52,856 nucleotides of DNA from an uncultured Bacteroidales bacterium (GCA_947168515.1 CAMVMF010000016.1:1-52856), one strand, 5' to 3'; shown: positions 18,573 to 25,152, numbered from the stretch's first letter. Numbers and translations: made by a program. Notes: generated by a model not told the origin, from the sequence alone.

Positions 18573-18592
18573 GTGTATTTTATAGAATACAC
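18573..18592. promoter_or_regulatory. Operator-like palindrome 1
   Basis: GTGTATTTTA and TAGAATACAC form a 20-bp inverted repeat with one mismatch. It is the first of three similar sites spaced 33 bp apart, start to start. Confidence 0.7.
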
Positions 18593-18605
18593 TTTCGGTG
18601 CAAAA

Positions 18606-18625
18606 GCGTATTCTATAAAATACAT
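18606..18625. promoter_or_regulatory. Operator-like palindrome 2
   Basis: The core GTATTCTATAAAATAC (18608-18623) is an imperfect inverted repeat of the same type as its neighbours, exactly 33 bp (about three helical turns) after the first site. Confidence 0.65.
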
Positions 18626-18635
18626 TTTTGTATTA

Positions 18636-18667
18636 TTTGTGTATTTTGTAAAATACACGTATCTTTG
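18636..18667 (+). promoter_or_regulatory. Consensus promoter overlapping operator palindrome 3
   Basis: TTTG at 18636-18639, a 20-bp spacer and TATCTTTG at 18660-18667 form an ideal Bacteroidales promoter. The spacer is filled by the palindrome GTGTATTTTG/TAAAATACAC (18639-18658, one mismatch), the third of the set, 33 bp after the second. A dimeric repressor bound there would block the polymerase. No open frame follows on this strand, only the structured repeat at 18694, so the promoter either lost its gene or makes a non-coding RNA. Confidence 0.7.
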
Positions 18668-18693
18668 CAATCTGTAAATTAGAGAATAATCGC

Positions 18694-18787
18694 TGCGGCA
18701 GGACGTAAGTCCACTGGACTTCCTTAATCCTTTTCAAAGGTGAGCAAACCTCCAGTGGATGTTTGCCGATAGGCCGGGGTATGTTTC
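18694..18787 (+). repeat. Structured intergenic repeat, copy 1
   Basis: This 94-bp unit begins TGCGGCAGGACGTAAG and ends in GGCCGGGGTATGTTT. It can fold: TCCACTGGA pairs perfectly with TCCAGTGGA across about 30 nt, with an inner CCTTT/AAAGG hairpin, CGGCA near the left end pairs with TGCCG near the right, and GGAC-GTAA-GTCC could form an alternative tetraloop hairpin. Its right end (GCCGATAGGC, then CGGGGTATGTTT) is also complementary to AAACATACC...GCCTATCGGC at 18818-18840. Confidence 0.85.
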
Positions 18788-18794
18788 ATCCATC

Positions 18795-19015
18795 AATTCT
18801 TAATTCTCAATTATATAAAACATACCCCCCGCCTATCGGCGTACCCCTCTAAAGAGGGGAGGGGCGGGAGCCGTCAATTTGATTCAATCATTCATTTATA
18901 TACTGTGTTGTATGCAGTGTGATGCGGCAGGACGTAAGTCCACTGGACTTCCTTAATCCTTTTCAAAGGTGAGCAAACCTCCAGTGGATGTTTGCCGAAG
19001 GCCGGGGTATGTTTC
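18795..19015 (+). repeat. Long direct repeat, left copy
   Basis: This about 220-bp block (AATTCTC run, ACCCCTCT-AA-AGAGGGG hairpin, a unique middle, and structured repeat copy 2) is repeated almost exactly at 20298-20514. Differences are a 5-bp indel in the G-rich stretch and a few substitutions. The two copies flank the 317-aa lipoprotein gene and a gene relic. Confidence 0.88.
18923..19015 (+). repeat. Structured intergenic repeat, copy 2
   Basis: Nearly identical to copy 1. It lacks one base near the right end (CCGAAGGCC in place of CCGATAGGCC). It directly follows the minus-strand lipoprotein gene that ends at 19029. Confidence 0.85.
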
Positions 19016-19028
19016 AATTCTCAATTCT

Positions 19029-19982
19029 CTACCTATTGCTTGAGGGAGCCCGGTGGATGGGGCCGGTGTAGCGGAATGAGGTGTTCTCCCCGTCGCTGCC
19101 AAGCATTGAGCTTTCGATGAAGTAGACATCGCCGTAGCTGGAGCAGGTGATTTGTCCGACGTAGGTGCTGATGTAGTATGGGTTGTGTGGGGTGTATGGG
19201 TTGGATTGGTAGGAATAACCGACCGAGACGGCCTGGCCGCTCCTAACGAGTTCGAAGTTAGTGGTTACGGGGAGGGTCTTGCCTGCAATGTCGACGTAGG
19301 AGATGATATTGATGCCTCTGTTGGGTCTGGACCCCAGTAGGTAGTATTCGCGACGGCTGGTGTCCTGTTCCAGGAAGCCCATCCGCAGGGGCAGGGTGTC
19401 GGTAGGAGCCTGGTAGTGTTCGATGGCAAAGAAGCCCACACTGTCCAGGGCTGTGAGGTCGAAGACGGGGCCGGAGTAGTGGCACTGGAAGGCAGAACCC
19501 TCGTCGGTGGCACCGAGGATGGTGAGCTTGCAGCTGTCTGCCCAGCGCCTGAGGACGATTTTGCCACTGGTGATGTGCACGCTGTCGGGGAGAGGGCAAG
19601 AGTTGAAGCATACCGCTACCCCCTGGTGATTGGCGTGGAGCTCTTCGGGCGAGACAAGGTCGGCAGAGTCGACGGCCTGGTCGGGGTGCAGGTGGTTGTA
19701 GCTGTAGATATTGATCCAGCCGCAATCTTTCGTTCGGATGAGGAGGTTCTCGCAGCTATAGCTGTCGGTGCGCAGGGCGTAGAGCACGGGCGTGGAGTCG
19801 TGCATTGGGTCATAGTCGGCCAAGGCATCGAAGTAGACGTAGTTGGTGGGTGTGTCGGTGGGTATGGGGGCGACGTTGTCGTCTTTGCTGCAGGCGGCGA
19901 AGATGAGGATGCCGGCAAGGAGGGCGGGCAGGAGCCAATGGGCGGCTCTGGCAATTGGGTTGCTGGGGTTGTCTTTTTTCAT
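19029..19982 (-). CDS. Putative lipoprotein, unrecognised
   Basis: I do not recognise this 317-aa protein. The N-terminus has a positively charged start, a hydrophobic stretch and a lipobox ending IFAAC (lipid-attached Cys near residue 31), so it is probably anchored in the outer or inner membrane. The rest is Thr/Ser/Tyr/Asp-rich and likely beta-stranded, with no catalytic motif. It lies between the two copies of a long direct repeat. It may belong to the same exported-protein set as the genes up to 22 kb. Confidence 0.75.
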   Translation of the reverse strand: MKKDNPSNPIARAAHWLLPALLAGILIFAACSKDDNVAPIPTDTPTNYVYFDALADYDPMHDSTPVLYALRTDSYSCENLLIRTKDCGWINIYSYNHLHPDQAVDSADLVSPEELHANHQGVAVCFNSCPLPDSVHITSGKIVLRRWADSCKLTILGATDEGSAFQCHYSGPVFDLTALDSVGFFAIEHYQAPTDTLPLRMGFLEQDTSRREYYLLGSRPNRGINIISYVDIAGKTLPVTTNFELVRSGQAVSVGYSYQSNPYTPHNPYYISTYVGQITCSSYGDVYFIESSMLGSDGENTSFRYTGPIHRAPSSNR

Positions 19983-19990
19983 AATGGTAT

Positions 19991-20090
19991 GTTTTTATTG
20001 TTGTGTAGAGTTATCTTTTTTTATTTCACGCATTTTCATAATAAGAATTGCATCGTACATAGCATCATCAACATCGGGGAAGACTGTGAC
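19991..20090 (-). repeat. 100-bp gene-tail duplication, copy A
   Basis: Only two of 100 bases differ from copy B at 21509-21608. The stop codon is TAA here and TGA in copy B. The repeat ends abruptly inside coding sequence. Confidence 0.93.
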
Positions 20091-20188
20091 TGTCATTAAC
20101 AGATGAGAGTATCTTTGTTGTGTTGAGCCACAACGTTCCCTGACATCAAAGTCATGACTATTACTAGAATTGTGTATACTTTTTTCAT
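19995..20188 (-). pseudogene. Internally deleted relic of a 189-aa-type secreted protein gene
   Basis: On the minus strand an ATG at 20188 opens a 30-codon frame encoding a fresh signal peptide (MKKVYTILVIVMTLMS..., ending in Ala-Gln) that stops at TAA. Directly after, in another frame, come the last about 31 codons of a protein nearly identical to the end of the intact gene at 21513-22082. The middle of the gene is missing. The tail region 19991-20090 matches 21509-21608 at 98 of 100 bases. Confidence 0.8.
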
Positions 20189-20213
20189 GGTTGTTTTTGT
20201 TTTTTTTCGCTTA

Positions 20214-20221
20214 CAAAAATA
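20214..20221 (-). promoter_or_regulatory. Candidate -7 box in front of the gene relic
   Basis: The plus-strand CAAAAATA reads TATTTTTG on the minus strand, 25 bp upstream of the relic's ATG. It suggests the relic kept its original promoter. Confidence 0.4.
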
Positions 20222-20297
20222 CATATTTTTTTTGGATGATACATCTTTTCTTGTCAAGAATTTGAGAATTAGAGGATAATCGCCGCGGCAGCCTCTT

Positions 20298-20514
20298 AAT
20301 TCTTAATTCTCAATTCTATAAAACATACCCCCCGCCTATCGGCGTACCCCTCTAAAGAGGGGAGGGAGCCGTCAATTTGATTCAATCATTCATTTATATA
20401 CTGTGTTGTATGCAGTGTGGTGCGGCAGGACGTAAGTCCACTGGACTTCCTTAATCCTTTTTAAAGGTGAGCAAACCTCCAGTGGATGTTTGCCGAAGGC
20501 CGGGGGGGGTATGC
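20298..20514 (+). repeat. Long direct repeat, right copy
   Basis: About 217 bp nearly identical to 18795-19015. It contains structured repeat copy 3 at its right end. Confidence 0.88.
20421..20514 (+). repeat. Structured intergenic repeat, copy 3
   Basis: Same unit as at 18694 and 18923. The CCTTTT-TAAAGG inner hairpin has one substitution relative to the others, and the G run near the right end is expanded. Confidence 0.85.
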
Positions 20515-20574
20515 TATAGAACATCGTTTGACTTGAGTTTTTTATTATCATTAGGCATGCCTGGAAAAGCAGGT

Positions 20575-21438
20575 TTATTGCATCGTGAACGTGGCTACTT
20601 GGTCCTCGATGCCACCATAGCCGACGTTTTCGTCAACGACAAAGCCGATTGCTAATTTGTCCCTACCAATACTGTATGGAATATCGGGGTCTGGGAGTTG
20701 CCAAGGACTGCTCTCGGGGTCTTCCAAGTTCGTGTGACTAAAAAATCCGTTTCCGTCTTCATACCATGTGGTGTAGAACGTGGGGTCGTCCATGTAGATG
20801 ACACCTTTCTCGTAGCGGACAGTGCCTATATAGCGTTCGCCCCGATGGGTATAGATTATGTCGCCATCAGTTCCGTCGATATTGATTATCGCGAGGGGGT
20901 GAGGAGGGGTTGAGGGCGTTCCTTCGAACATCCAATACCACTTGCCTTGTATGTCGTTGATATTAGAGACATGGGTGGCGTTTGTGTTCACATAGGGTGA
21001 CCAGTCGATTCTAGAGGTATCACCTTCGTATAAACGTACATGTTGATACATCAACACGTCACCGCTATAAATCATTCTCACCTCGCAGGAAAAGGTATCT
21101 TGAGCTGCCGGGCTTGCTCTCCATTCGGTGTAATGTAAGTTGCCGTTTTCATCGACCATCCCCTCACGGGCCCATGTTATGGTGGGTCTGATGGTAAGGG
21201 TATTGTTGGCGTAGGAGTAGGTTCCGCCTGTCTTGTACCTACGATCTGTCAACCACTCGTAGGTGCTGTCTGCATTCAAAGTGAGTACGGCTACATCATA
21301 GTCCTTCTGATTAACCCAGGTTCCTACCACAGAGACGGCATCGTCATTGCCAGGATTGGGGGTTGGTTCGGGTTCGTCTTCGCATCCGACAAACATCAGT
21401 GCCAGAGCTACTAATGCTAAAGAAAAATTTTTTTTCAT
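20575..21438 (-). CDS. Putative lipoprotein with lipocalin-like domain
   Basis: This 287-aa protein starts with a lipoprotein signal (LALMFVGC, Cys near residue 19) followed by an acidic, Pro-rich linker (EDEPEPTPNPGND). Residues from about 37 begin VVGTWVNQKDYDVAVLTLNAD, a pattern common in lipocalin-like (DUF-type) lipoproteins of Bacteroidota, followed by two probable beta-barrel halves. The ligand is unknown. It lies 74 bp after the next upstream gene on the same strand, in the string of exported proteins that follows the sigma cassette. Confidence 0.75.
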   Translation of the reverse strand: MKKNFSLALVALALMFVGCEDEPEPTPNPGNDDAVSVVGTWVNQKDYDVAVLTLNADSTYEWLTDRRYKTGGTYSYANNTLTIRPTITWAREGMVDENGNLHYTEWRASPAAQDTFSCEVRMIYSGDVLMYQHVRLYEGDTSRIDWSPYVNTNATHVSNINDIQGKWYWMFEGTPSTPPHPLAIINIDGTDGDIIYTHRGERYIGTVRYEKGVIYMDDPTFYTTWYEDGNGFFSHTNLEDPESSPWQLPDPDIPYSIGRDKLAIGFVVDENVGYGGIEDQVATFTMQ

Positions 21439-21508
21439 GACTGATAATTATTATGGTTTACGACTATAAAGGTACAAATAGAATCTCTATCGCCTAAGTT
21501 TTTTAAAT

Positions 21509-21608
21509 GTTTTCATTGTTGTGTAGAGTTATCTTTTTTTATTTCACGCATTTTCATAATAAGAATTGCGTCGTACATAGCATCATCAACATCGGGGAAG
21601 ACTGTGAC
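21509..21608 (-). repeat. 100-bp gene-tail duplication, copy B
   Basis: The 3' end of the intact 189-aa gene; it matches 19991-20090 except at two positions. Confidence 0.93.
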
Positions 21609-22082
21609 GGGCTTGTCGAAATAGGCTTCGTATGCGTAGCAGTAGGCAAAAGTGTCCCCGTAGGTGCTGAGCGGCATCTTCATTATCTTAGGGGTCAATG
21701 TGTCCCATCGTGCAGAGTCGAGAGTTATCATTGTGCGGGTCCCCGCATCGCATTGGAACAATTTGACATATTCGGGCAGTCGAGGATAGCCTAATGAGGG
21801 GTAAGAGTTATAAAAATATCGCTGAAAGTCCTCAGGCCTTACCACCATGGCCACGCCGCCTTTCACCTGTATCGGCGAATCGGTGTAGAGAGGTATGGCT
21901 GCTAGATCAACAAATTCAAAACCGCGCAATTTTGCTTGCTGGCCGTTAAGGTATGACCTGCAGGTGTCGTACCAACGGGTGTAGTAGCAACTGTCGTAGC
22001 GCGAGTCAATGGTGTCGTAGGTCTGGGCCATCGCCGTGACGACGCACATCAAGGTAATGATGAAAATAAAGGACTTTTTCAT
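21513..22082 (-). CDS. Secreted hypothetical protein
   Basis: I do not recognise this 189-aa protein. It has a signal peptide (MKKSFIFIITLMCVVTAMAQ) and a mature part rich in Tyr, Asp and Thr, with a few Cys. No enzyme motif is visible. It lies 17 bp after the 170-aa bitopic protein gene, so it probably belongs to the same operon as the ECF sigma factor at 22902-23438. A broken paralogue sits at 19995-20188. Confidence 0.72.
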   Translation of the reverse strand: MKKSFIFIITLMCVVTAMAQTYDTIDSRYDSCYYTRWYDTCRSYLNGQQAKLRGFEFVDLAAIPLYTDSPIQVKGGVAMVVRPEDFQRYFYNSYPSLGYPRLPEYVKLFQCDAGTRTMITLDSARWDTLTPKIMKMPLSTYGDTFAYCYAYEAYFDKPVTVFPDVDDAMYDAILIMKMREIKKDNSTQQ

Positions 22083-22099
22083 GATGTTTGTGTGTTGGG

Positions 22100-22612
22100 T
22101 TAATATTGTGATTTTGAGGTTATTTCTGTTGTTTTGTAATGGATGATTGCGTTCTTCTGATTATCGTTAATATTGAGGAAGATGCTCATTGACATTTTAT
22201 TATAGGAGAAGATAACAAGATTTCTCCTATACTCCACCCCGCTATTTGTAACGATGCTGTCGGTTATCATTCTCGAAGAAAAGGAGTTGGGTTTTGAAAT
22301 GATGTCCCTGACCTCGGCAGGGTAGAGAGTGAGAGGCTTGATACCAAAATCGCGGCACAGCACGGCCCAGCGGACTGTGTCCTGAGCCTCTAGGAGGGTT
22401 ACGTCGACGGCCAGGGTGTCGTTAAGGCGGTAGTCTTTCAGGAATACGACATTGAGACCCTCGGTGCCGGCATACTTGGCGTAGACCGAGCTGACCTGCC
22501 TGGTGGGGAAGAACCAATACCAGCGCTTGCATAGGGTGACGGCTGCCACCACTACGAGGAGGAGTAGGCCTACCCACATCCAGTACCGCTTTATTTCCCT
22601 GGGCAGACTCAT
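22100..22612 (-). CDS. Bitopic membrane protein of sigma cassette 1
   Basis: This 170-aa protein has one membrane segment near residues 12-28 and an extracytoplasmic domain of about 135 residues. It is a paralogue of the 161-aa protein at 23613-24098. The clearest shared block is KDY..(N/S)DTLAVDVT(L/I)L, preceded by a Tyr-Ala motif at the same distance. No known domain is recognised. Its start overlaps the stop of the preceding small membrane protein by 4 bp (ATGA), so it is translationally coupled third in the cassette. Role inferred: the extracytoplasmic partner or sensor of a sigma regulatory unit. Confidence 0.78.
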   Translation of the reverse strand: MSLPREIKRYWMWVGLLLLVVVAAVTLCKRWYWFFPTRQVSSVYAKYAGTEGLNVVFLKDYRLNDTLAVDVTLLEAQDTVRWAVLCRDFGIKPLTLYPAEVRDIISKPNSFSSRMITDSIVTNSGVEYRRNLVIFSYNKMSMSIFLNINDNQKNAIIHYKTTEITSKSQY

Positions 22613-22905
22613 AGCTTGCTTATCATTAGTTCAACGGTGGAGGAGGCTTGGGAGGGGGTGGTGTTCCCCCACACCATGCTTTCGGTATATTGTGGCGGGG
22701 TGGCATATGTCAGGTTGATGCCTACCGTGCACAGTGCCAGCAGGCATGCCGTCGCCACACCTCGGCACACCTTGAGACGGCGGCGGTAGCGGGCGCAGCG
22801 GGCGTCCAGGCCTTCGGAGTTCTTGGCGGCAAGCTGCACGATGTGGCTGTAGTCGGCAGCAGTCATCGGCCGCAGATGGGGGATGGTGTGGGTGCCTTTC
22901 TTCAT
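22609..22905 (-). CDS. Small single-TM protein, candidate anti-sigma factor, cassette 1
   Basis: This 98-aa protein has a basic cytoplasmic N-terminus of about 45 residues (with YRRRLKVCRG before the membrane), one membrane segment (about residues 49-67) and a short outside tail. It overlaps the sigma gene upstream and the bitopic gene downstream by 4 bp each. Position, topology and coupling suggest an anti-sigma factor, but no recognised anti-sigma motif (zinc-binding HxxxCxxC) is present, so this is inference. Confidence 0.72.
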   Translation of the reverse strand: MKKGTHTIPHLRPMTAADYSHIVQLAAKNSEGLDARCARYRRRLKVCRGVATACLLALCTVGINLTYATPPQYTESMVWGNTTPSQASSTVELMISKL

Positions 22906-23438
22906 GATTCGTTGTTTTTATTGTTATTGTTATAATGATTTCGTAACTTTATGATGATGCGGTGGCGTAGCTGGTAGGCGCTGGGGGGCCTGATGTGCAG
23001 GATGCGGGCCACCTCGCTGGTGGAGTACCCCTGCAGCATCAGCTCCATGGCGTGGCACTCATGGGGCGTGAGCACCGAGGCCATCGTGTCGAGCAGTTCG
23101 CTCGTTTGGCTGTCGTCCTCGGCAGCCACGGTGTCGGCCATGCGCTCGTCGAGGGACACCCACGGCAGTGCACGTTGGAGGTAGTGGTGGCGCGAGAAAG
23201 CGCTGCGGCAGAGCCAGTATACCCAGCGGGCTTCCTGTCTGGGAGAGAGGTCGACAGGTATCTGATGCTCGTGCTGCCAGATGCTGATGTAGCACTCCTG
23301 CTTCAGCTCGTCGCAGAGGCTTCTGTCGCCCCACGCGCGGAGCAGGCACAGATGTACTATCTGTGCCTCGTGCCTCTTTATAAGGCTGTCGAAGTGGCTG
23401 TATCTTGTACTGTCGTCGGTAGGCATGATCTCGTCCAC
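22902..23438 (-). CDS. ECF-type sigma factor, cassette 1
   Basis: This 178-aa protein has a sigma region 2 pattern (CDELKQECYISIWQHE, about residues 42-57) and a region 4 helix-turn-helix near the C-terminus (GYSTSEVARILHIRPPSAYQ, about residues 135-154). The C-terminal tail is Asn-rich. It is the first gene of a coupled unit: sigma, small membrane protein, bitopic protein, then the secreted 189-aa protein. A second possible start lies four codons downstream (23426). An identical 14-bp element lies about 54 bp upstream of this and of the other cassette. Confidence 0.88.
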   Translation of the reverse strand: MDEIMPTDDSTRYSHFDSLIKRHEAQIVHLCLLRAWGDRSLCDELKQECYISIWQHEHQIPVDLSPRQEARWVYWLCRSAFSRHHYLQRALPWVSLDERMADTVAAEDDSQTSELLDTMASVLTPHECHAMELMLQGYSTSEVARILHIRPPSAYQLRHRIIIKLRNHYNNNNKNNES

Positions 23439-23490
23439 AAAAAAAATGTCTACTATAATATAGGATTTTTTTGGGTCAAATATCTACATG

Positions 23491-23504
23491 GGGTCAAAAA
23501 AAAG
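23491..23504 (-). promoter_or_regulatory. Shared upstream element of sigma cassette 1
   Basis: GGGTCAAAAAAAAG on the plus strand (CTTTTTTTTGACCC as read toward the gene). It lies 52 bp before the start codon and is identical to 24951-24964. A second GGGTCAAA lies at 23473-23480. Confidence 0.5.
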
Positions 23505-23538
23505 TGCATTTTTTAACATAGTTTAACAGCAAGAGGGA

Positions 23539-23586
23539 GGGAATGTGGGAATGTGTTAATGTGTTAATGTGGGAATGCGGGAATGT
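23539..23586. repeat. Six tandem 8-bp repeats
   Basis: Six consecutive units of G(G/T)(G/T)AATG(T/C) lie between the two sigma cassettes, just after the end of the 161-aa gene. The unit is not a multiple of three and lies outside any gene. Confidence 0.85.
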
Positions 23587-23612
23587 GGGAGTTTGATTTC
23601 GTTTCATAATTA

Positions 23613-24098
23613 TTATTTAGGGTTAACATTCTGAAATAGTCTGTTGGAGAAGATGGCGTTGAACTGCTGGCGGTTGCGGGAGTGGAAGATGCAGATTTCG
23701 CAATGGCGGGTGTCGACGGTGACGTTTTCGATGGGCAGGGTGTCTAGGTTGTCGGGGACGGAGAAAGCGTACCTTTCTTCGGGGTGACCCTTCAGCGACT
23801 GGCAGACGAAGAGGAAGGGTGGCATTTCCAACACCTCGGGTGCTATATGGAAGGCCTCTATGAGGTACTGCCAGCCGGCGGAGTCGGTGGCGCGCAGGAT
23901 GGTGACGTCGACGGCCAGGGTGTCGCTGATGGGATAGTCCTTGACGTAGGAGGCCTCGACACCGCTGACATGGGCGTAGCGGTGGTAGACCTCGCCACAC
24001 TGGCTCTCGCGCACTACGCCAGGCAGGTAGCGCATAGCCAGGAAGGCCACGAGGGCGGCAAGGACGAGGGCGGTGCAGAGTATGGGGCGCTTTTTCAT
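23613..24098 (-). CDS. Bitopic membrane protein of sigma cassette 2
   Basis: This 161-aa protein begins MKKRPILCTALVLAALVAFL, a membrane anchor or uncleaved signal, followed by an extracytoplasmic domain. It shares KDYP.SDTLAVDVTILRATDSAGW with the protein at 22100-22612 (landmark near residues 55-77), so the two are paralogues. The start at 24098 is chosen over a far-upstream ATG because it begins the membrane segment and overlaps the previous stop by 4 bp (ATGA). Function unknown. Confidence 0.78.
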   Translation of the reverse strand: MKKRPILCTALVLAALVAFLAMRYLPGVVRESQCGEVYHRYAHVSGVEASYVKDYPISDTLAVDVTILRATDSAGWQYLIEAFHIAPEVLEMPPFLFVCQSLKGHPEERYAFSVPDNLDTLPIENVTVDTRHCEICIFHSRNRQQFNAIFSNRLFQNVNPK

Positions 24099-24406
24099 GG
24101 CTGGCAGAGTGCGTTGTGGATGGTTTGTATGTTGGCCTGGCGGTTGGCGGCGAGGTTCATGCAGTAGCCGTCGGGGGCGGGCAGCGCCACCCAGAAGACG
24201 AGGCATACCACGGCGGCCACGGCTACGGCCACCAGCAGGCTGCCGTAGCGCCACTTGAGGCGGGAGGGGGTGGGTGCCGACTGGCTGGGGCCGCCAGCCG
24301 ACGGAGGCCGCTGGCTTCTGCGTCCGGCGGCACTGCGATAGGCCTGGAAGAGCTCCTCGACGGAGGGTGCGTGGCCTGGATGGGGGGTGGGGGTGCTAGT
24401 ATTCAT
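24095..24406 (-). CDS. Small single-TM protein, candidate anti-sigma factor, cassette 2
   Basis: This 103-aa protein has a Pro/Ser/Arg-rich cytoplasmic N-terminus (with SVEELFQAYRSAAGRR near residue 15), one membrane segment at about residues 54-74 and a 28-residue outside tail. Size, topology and place in the operon match the 98-aa protein of cassette 1, but sequence identity is low by eye. It overlaps the sigma gene by 11 bp and the bitopic gene by 4 bp. An anti-sigma role is inferred from context. Confidence 0.7.
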   Translation of the reverse strand: MNTSTPTPHPGHAPSVEELFQAYRSAAGRRSQRPPSAGGPSQSAPTPSRLKWRYGSLLVAVAVAAVVCLVFWVALPAPDGYCMNLAANRQANIQTIHNALCQP

Positions 24407-24896
24407 CTTCTAGGTTTCGTTGTTTTAGGGTTTGTATGATTTGGCGTATCTTTCTTTTGACGGTGGAGGTAGAGCACTGCATGTGCTTGGCGATTTGCTC
24501 GATGGGTATCTGGTCGAGGTAGAGGTAGAGGAGCAGTTGGTCGGGTGGCGGCAGCTGGTCGACGAGTTGGTAGAGGCGGTCCACCAGCTCGTCGTGCTCG
24601 GCCTCGGCAAAGTTCTTGAAGGCCTCGGCGTCGAAGGTGACGAAGTGGGGCGCCCGCTTGCGCATGCGCAGCTGCTGGCATGCGGTGTTCATGGCAATGC
24701 GGTAGACCCAGGTGGCGGCGGCGCTGTGGCCACGGAAGTCGGGGTAGTGGAGCCATAGGCGGTAGACGATTTCCTGGTAGAGGTCGGCGGCGGCCTCGGG
24801 TGTGCGGTCGGTGAACTTGTAGCACACGTGGAAGATGGTGCCCTCGCACTGGCGGAGCATCTGCAGGAAGTCGGCTATCTGTTGTTGCTTTTTCAT
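24396..24896 (-). CDS. ECF-type sigma factor, cassette 2
   Basis: This 166-aa sigma-70 family protein has region 2 (DLYQEIVYRLWLHYP, then TWVYRIAMNTACQQLR, about residues 37-80) and region 4 with helix-turn-helix IPIEQIAKHMQCSTSTVKRKI near residues 130-150. It starts the second cassette. A 14-bp element shared with cassette 1 is centred about 60 bp upstream. The GC-rich coding part contrasts with the very AT-rich upstream region. Confidence 0.9.
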   Translation of the reverse strand: MKKQQQIADFLQMLRQCEGTIFHVCYKFTDRTPEAAADLYQEIVYRLWLHYPDFRGHSAAATWVYRIAMNTACQQLRMRKRAPHFVTFDAEAFKNFAEAEHDELVDRLYQLVDQLPPPDQLLLYLYLDQIPIEQIAKHMQCSTSTVKRKIRQIIQTLKQRNLEDEY

Positions 24897-24950
24897 GTGG
24901 TGTGTGCCGAATGTTTATCCACTAATATTAGATGCAAAAAAACGAAAAAA

Positions 24951-24964
24951 GGGTCAAAAAAAAG
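24951..24964 (-). promoter_or_regulatory. Shared upstream element of sigma cassette 2
   Basis: GGGTCAAAAAAAAG, identical to 23491-23504, 54 bp before the start codon of the second sigma gene. Possible autoregulatory sigma recognition site. Confidence 0.5.
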
Positions 24965-25152
24965 TTTTTTTTTGTCATATTTTGGTGTATTCCGACGTAA
25001 CGCGCTGTGGTACAGACGTTATATGATGGTAAAAAAAGTGCTTATGGGTGGCTGTGGAAAGAAAAAAATTTAACATTTCGGCATACAATAATTTTTGCCA
25101 TTTTGAGTTTATATGGGTGAATTCCGCTGATGGAATTGCGAGATCAACCCAA

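Larger units (their letters stand above)
18519..19028. other. Repeat-rich intergenic region with an orphan operator-promoter
   Basis: This 510-bp gap has no credible gene. From left to right it holds three operator-like palindromes with a consensus promoter (18573-18667), the first structured repeat (18694-18787), an AATTCTC run, a GC-rich hairpin segment (about 18817-18875) and the second structured repeat (18923-19015). Each is listed separately. Confidence 0.8.
20189..20574. other. Repeat-bearing intergenic region
   Basis: Apart from the relic's -7 box this 386-bp gap holds the second copy of the long direct repeat and the third structured repeat. At 20268-20290 it has a copy of the sequence that precedes structured repeat 1 (AATTAGAG..ATAATCGC.GCGGCAG) but without the repeat itself. 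No gene was found. Confidence 0.75.
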
